DNA of 64,000 bases from Roseateles depolymerans (GTDB taxonomy: Bacteria > Pseudomonadota > Gammaproteobacteria > Burkholderiales > Burkholderiaceae_C). How positions within the stretch are numbered: position 1 is the stretch's first letter; each line of letters begins with the position of its first letter. The position numbers and the translations under genes are program-made. The stretch is from positions 185,133 to 249,132 of the forward strand of contig NZ_QUMT01000006.1 in the NCBI RefSeq assembly GCF_003387155.1, written 5' to 3'. The notes under the pieces are model-generated. The model was not told the origin of the DNA and did no database searches. It saw only the letters and a program-made list of their open reading frames with translations. Shown here in pieces: positions 60,151-64,000 of the stretch.

Positions 60151-60182
60151 AAAAGGGCCTGTCGATACGACAGGCCCTTTTG
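60151..60182 (-). terminator. Intrinsic terminator after the giant repeat gene
   Basis: On the minus strand AAAAGGGCCTGTCG and CGACAGGCCCTTTT pair perfectly around a 3-nt loop, followed by a T run. It lies about 40 nt after the stop of the giant repeat gene and directly before the orphan module. Confidence 0.95.
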
Positions 60183-60196
60183 TGTCCGGCAGCTAT

Positions 60197-60202
60197 ATTA
60201 TA
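60197..60202 (-). promoter_or_regulatory. Consensus -10 element between gene stop and terminator
   Basis: TATAAT on the minus strand lies between the giant gene's stop codon and its terminator, with no clear -35. If active, a transcript would start about 8-10 nt before the terminator stem and would be terminated early unless readthrough occurs. Confidence 0.35.
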
Positions 60203-60223
60203 CGTGCCGCCGGGGAGGCGCTA

Positions 60224-63200
60224 TTAAACCCCGACCGAGTAACTAGAAGACGGCGTTGCAATTGTCGTCAAGTTAATGGGCGTGTACAGGAAGGTAATGT
60301 CCATATTTTCGCTCACGTTGCCAGCAACGTCCACTTGACGGAAAGCCAAATGTTCCGCCCCATGTGTCAACCCCAAATCCTGAACGTTGACGTAAGGGTT
60401 GGTTCCCAAATCCGTCCACGTGCCAGTGGCACTGTTGAACATTTGAACCACTGCACCAACTTCAAGATGACTGAAGTTAACCCAGCCGGAGGCTGAATTG
60501 AAGACTGGCAAGTTTTCGTCATCAAGTCCGCTAATCCCATCGAGCGTAATCCCCAATCGGTCTGCAGACACATCCTTGATAATCGTGAGAGGGGTTTTTT
60601 CGCTTGTATTACCCGCCTTATCCGTTTGCTCAATAAAGATATAGTTGCTACCAAGAGCCAATTGCGAACCTGAAATTGAGTTACCAATACCCGCTGTCCA
60701 ACTTTTTCCAGCATCAATGCTGAATCTCCAGCTTGCACCTTCCTCAATTCCAACATTCACACTACCTGCCTCATTCAGCGCCACATACCCTGCCGTAAAC
60801 CCTGACACATCCACGGTCGGCGCAATCGGGGCCGTCACATCCTTGACGAGCGTGAATTCGACAGGCGATGACACCTTGCCGGCAACATCTACATAGCCGA
60901 TCAGCAGTTGGGTTGTGCCTTCGGCAAAGCTGGATGCGGAAAGGGTGTTCCCAGATCCCGCCACCCACGTTGCGCCGCCATCCGTACTGTAACGCCAGCC
61001 AAATTCATTCCCATCGGTAAGGGTGAGCCGTCCGTCCCCAGCGAGGAAATAGGGATCCGCATTGGTTCCCGACCCTACAGCTTCACCCGAAGCGTTGGTG
61101 ACCAATGACAGAGAGATGGGTGGCCTAGCGATTTCAATGGTAATTCTTGTCTCTGGGCCAACATTACCAAGAGCATCCACTTGGCGGAACTGGTAATCCT
61201 GGCGGCCTTGCACTGTCTGCAAGCTGTTGACGTCTAGGAAATCAGACGTCGTCAAATCCTGCCAACGATTAGCACCCGCCACCAAATACTGGACCTTCGC
61301 GCCGTCTTCCAAGTTGCCGAAGCGGTATTGTCCGCCCATCTTCGCATCCACAATTGCCAAGCCGTCATTCGTATAACCAACAATGTTGGTGAGTGACACG
61401 ACAAGACCACCCGCCATACTGTCTTTGATCACCTTGACCGCTGTGGCCTCGCTATCATTGCCAGCCCTATCCGTCTGCACAATTTGTACGGTGGTCGGAC
61501 CTTCGGGCAGGTCCCATGCGCTGATATCACTACGGTTAGCGACGCGCCAAGTCACACCGCCGTCCACACTGTAGCGCCATGTAGCGCCGCTTTCAGTTGT
61601 GACAGAGAGGCTTCCTTGGTTATTGAATATCCAAGGATCTCCTTCGACGCCGGATCCGGTTCCCCCTACGATTTCCACGGTAGGGCGGGCGGCAGCAATT
61701 GTATCCTTCACAACCGAAACAGTAGCGATTGAACTCACATGTCCAAGCCTGTCCGTCTGGTACGCAAGGATCGTGTTATCTCCCTCTGCCAATTCAGACG
61801 AGGCAATCGTTCGATCCGCGCTGGAGCGCCATGTGGCACCACCATCCAAACTGTATTTAAATTCGGCACCTGCTTCTGTGGAGAATTGCAGTTTACCTGC
61901 ACTGTTTAACAATACGGGTGTCGCGGCCGAGCCTGTGCCAATCACCACACCAGCTTGGATACCAGTGGCCGTATTGGCAAAATCCAAGTCCGGCGCGATT
62001 GGAGCAAGTGTATCTTTAAAAATCGCAAATGTTACCCGCTCACTCGAGTTATTGAATTTATCGTAGGATTCAATTTCAAGCGTATTAAGCCCTTCATTGA
62101 ACATATCCGCCGTCAACCCCCCTGTTGGACCTTGCTTGAACTGACCGCCATTCAAGTAGTAACCAAAGCCGATCGCTTCTGGAAATGCAATTCTGAGTTT
62201 GCCCTGGCTGTCAATCATGATTGGATCCTCAGCCTTGCCGGTTCCCAGAACAACACCTTCTTGAGCTGCGGTTGCGGACGTGGCGAAATCTACGGTTGGA
62301 TTCGGCGGCGGGGTGAAATCTGCCAAAACGGTCACCATACCCATCGCACTTGCGTTACCAGCCTTGTCAATTTGAATGACCTGAACCGTATTGAGCCCGT
62401 CTACCAGGTCATTCATACGAATACCCTCACTAGAACCGACTTTCCAGGTGGCACCTCCGTCGATACTGAAATGCCACTCCGCACCGGGTTCCGTCTTCAG
62501 CTTCAAATAGCCAGTCTTCGCGATTTCGATCGGATTAGTAGGAGTACCCTTACCGAGTACGAAACCTTTAATGTCAATTGTCCCGGACGCGGCGAAGTCC
62601 ACGACCGGCGCTGCCGGCGCGATAGTATCCTTTACGACGGTGAGGGTGCTCAGCTCACTATTATTTCCAGCCGCATCAACCTGCACGATCTGGATGGTGT
62701 TAACACCTTGATTTAGATTGTCAGCTGTAATTTGACCATTGACACCTGTCTTCCACGTGATCCCGCCATCTGTGCTGTAGCGCCAAGTGGCGTTGGCGTC
62801 AGCCAGAATGCTCACCCATCCTGTGCTCCCCAGCACGATGGGATCGGCAGCCGTGCCAGTGCCAACCACAACGCCTGCTTCCAAGCCGGTGCTCGAATGG
62901 CTCAAGTCCAATCCTGCAGCCGCCGGAGCTGCGGTGTCCTTCACCACGGTCACGGTCGTCGCTGCACTGGCGTTGCCGGCCCGGTCGACCTGGACGATCT
63001 GGATGGTGTTGGTGCCTTCCGTCAGGTCCGTCGCCGCGATACCGGCGGTCGTGCCTTGCTGCCAGGTGATGCCGCCGTCCGTGCTGTAACGCCAGTTGGC
63101 GTCCGCTTCCGTGGCGATATTCACCTTGCCGGTCGAGCTGACGATGATCGGATCAGCAGCCGTGCCAGTGCCCACCACGGTGCCCGCTTGCGAGCCCGTG

Positions 63201-64000
63201 CCCGAGCTGGCCTTGTCCAGCACAGGTGCCACCGGTGCCGTGGTGTCCTTCACCACGGTGACGGTCGTCGGTGCACTGGCGTTGCCGGCCTTGTCGATCT
63301 GCACGACCTGGATGGCGTTGGTGCCTTCCTTCAGGTCCGTCGCTGCGATGCCGGCGGTGGTGCCTTGCTGCCAGGTGATGCCGCCGTCCGTGCTGTAGCG
63401 CCAATCAGCGCCAGCTTCGGTAGCGATGCTCACCTTGCCGTCCGAGCCGATCACGATCGGGTCAGCTGCCGTGCCAGACCCCACGATGGTGCCAGTCTGC
63501 GCACCCGTGCCAGAGTTGGTCACGTCCAACACTGGAGCCACGGGGGCCGTCGTGTCCTTCACCACGGTCACGGTCGTCGGAGCGCTGGGGTTGCCTGCCT
63601 TGTCGATCTGCACGATCTGGATGGTGTTGGTCCCTTCGGTCAGGTCATTGGCGGAGATGCCAGTGCCGGTGCCCGGTTGCCAGGTCACGCCACCATCGGT
63701 GCTGAAGCGCCAGTCCGCATCGGACTCTGCACCGATGCTGACCTTACCGTCCGAGCCGATCACGATCGGATCGGCCACAGTGCCCGAACCCACCACGGTG
63801 CCCGTTTGAGAACCCGTGCCCGAGTTGGCCACATCCAGCACCGGGGCCACCGGCGCCGTCGTGTCCTTGACCACGGTCACGGTCGTCGGGGCGCTGGGGT
63901 TGCCTGCCTTGTCGATCTGCACGATCTGGATGGCATTGCTGCCTTCCTTCAGGTCCGTCGCCGCAATGCCGGCGGTCGTGCCCTGCTGCCAGGTGATGCC
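60224..64000 (-). CDS. Giant Ig-like repeat protein, adhesin type (partial, N-terminus outside window)
   Basis: At least 1258 residues are visible, and the N-terminus lies beyond the right edge. The protein is built of about 12 repeats of roughly 103 residues. Each has a VVKDTTAPVAPVLD strand, a DPIVIGSDGKVSI strand, a W-F/Y-STDGG-x-TW segment and a VQIDKAGN segment, as in Bap-like or type I-secreted adhesins with Ig-like folds. The right-hand repeats are nearly identical; those toward the C-terminus are diverged, with lower GC. The protein ends within a thirteenth repeat (INLTTIATPSSSYSVGV) with no clear secretion signal or anchor. Surface or biofilm function is inferred from architecture only. 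Confidence 0.85.
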   Translation of the reverse strand, partial: GITWQQGTTAGIAATDLKEGSNAIQIVQIDKAGNPSAPTTVTVVKDTTAPVAPVLDVANSGTGSQTGTVVGSGTVADPIVIGSDGKVSIGAESDADWRFSTDGGVTWQPGTGTGISANDLTEGTNTIQIVQIDKAGNPSAPTTVTVVKDTTAPVAPVLDVTNSGTGAQTGTIVGSGTAADPIVIGSDGKVSIATEAGADWRYSTDGGITWQQGTTAGIAATDLKEGTNAIQVVQIDKAGNASAPTTVTVVKDTTAPVAPVLDKASSGTGSQAGTVVGTGTAADPIIVSSTGKVNIATEADANWRYSTDGGITWQQGTTAGIAATDLTEGTNTIQIVQVDRAGNASAATTVTVVKDTAAPAAAGLDLSHSSTGLEAGVVVGTGTAADPIVLGSTGWVSILADANATWRYSTDGGITWKTGVNGQITADNLNQGVNTIQIVQVDAAGNNSELSTLTVVKDTIAPAAPVVDFAASGTIDIKGFVLGKGTPTNPIEIAKTGYLKLKTEPGAEWHFSIDGGATWKVGSSEGIRMNDLVDGLNTVQVIQIDKAGNASAMGMVTVLADFTPPPNPTVDFATSATAAQEGVVLGTGKAEDPIMIDSQGKLRIAFPEAIGFGYYLNGGQFKQGPTGGLTADMFNEGLNTLEIESYDKFNNSSERVTFAIFKDTLAPIAPDLDFANTATGIQAGVVIGTGSAATPVLLNSAGKLQFSTEAGAEFKYSLDGGATWRSSADRTIASSELAEGDNTILAYQTDRLGHVSSIATVSVVKDTIAAARPTVEIVGGTGSGVEGDPWIFNNQGSLSVTTESGATWRYSVDGGVTWRVANRSDISAWDLPEGPTTVQIVQTDRAGNDSEATAVKVIKDSMAGGLVVSLTNIVGYTNDGLAIVDAKMGGQYRFGNLEDGAKVQYLVAGANRWQDLTTSDFLDVNSLQTVQGRQDYQFRQVDALGNVGPETRITIEIARPPISLSLVTNASGEAVGSGTNADPYFLAGDGRLTLTDGNEFGWRYSTDGGATWVAGSGNTLSASSFAEGTTQLLIGYVDVAGKVSSPVEFTLVKDVTAPIAPTVDVSGFTAGYVALNEAGSVNVGIEEGASWRFSIDAGKSWTAGIGNSISGSQLALGSNYIFIEQTDKAGNTSEKTPLTIIKDVSADRLGITLDGISGLDDENLPVFNSASGWVNFSHLEVGAVVQMFNSATGTWTDLGTNPYVNVQDLGLTHGAEHLAFRQVDVAGNVSENMDITFLYTPINLTTIATPSSSYSVGV
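62983..64000. repeat. 309-bp tandem repeats within the giant gene
   Basis: Near-identical units recur at exact 309-bp spacing; for example the same TGTCGATCTG segment begins at 63292, 63601 and 63910. At least three full copies and a part of a fourth are present, and the array continues past the window edge. Earlier units (toward 60224) are diverged relatives of similar length. Confidence 0.95.

Noticed and set aside
62983..64000. Regular repeats that might be taken for a CRISPR array
   Set aside because: Units are 309 bp, in frame and coding. There are no short repeats with unique spacers and no cas genes.

Overview
The window is high-GC proteobacterial chromosome. Its gene order points to the order Burkholderiales, probably a relative of Roseateles, Mitsuaria, Rubrivivax or Leptothrix. 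The evidence is the two conserved housekeeping runs described below, read by homology from memory; no database search was possible. Genus and species cannot be fixed from this view.

1-12.6 kb (minus strand) is the classic translation and envelope cluster, in transcription order: rpsB, tsf, pyrH, frr, uppS, cdsA, dxr, rseP, bamA, skp, lpxD, fabZ, lpxA (lpxA is cut by the left edge). A sigma70-like promoter and a leader of about 280 nt precede rpsB, and intrinsic-type hairpins follow rpsB and tsf. 13.0-18.4 kb holds a FAD amine oxidase-like gene, a bifunctional NAD(P)H-hydrate repair enzyme and, convergent to them, RNase R. Next come tRNA-Leu(CAG) with a strong terminator and an orphan SUFU-domain protein.

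19.8-36.9 kb (minus strand) is the second conserved run: ndk, rlmN, pilW, a rodZ-like gene, ispG, hisS, a yfgM-like gene, bamB, der, hfq, hflX, hflK, hflC, a DUF2065 gene, hisZ, purA and a phosphoribosyltransferase. 37.0-48.3 kb holds rluB and scpB (both with very large disordered extensions), rluD divergent from bamD, a DinG-type helicase, a YdcH-family small protein divergent from a PP2C phosphatase, a membrane-anchored hypothetical protein and zapE. Three BAM-complex genes (bamA, bamB, bamD) therefore lie within about 40 kb. 48.4-54.1 kb is the 2-oxoglutarate dehydrogenase operon odhA-odhB-lpdA.

54.1-64.0 kb is accessory in character. It holds an isopenicillin N synthase-like oxygenase and a 680-bp gene-free stretch with two tandem repeats and two inverted copies of a palindromic element of about 90 bp. 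A cysteine-rich small protein and an orphan peptide-type solute-binding protein follow. The right end is a giant repeat protein (103-residue, 309-bp repeats) that runs off the window. Just downstream of its own stop and terminator lies a separate repeat-plus-C-terminus module in another frame. That adhesin and orphan-module arrangement, and the palindromic element, are the least ordinary things in the window. I saw no CRISPR array, insertion-sequence transposase, prophage, rRNA or replication origin.
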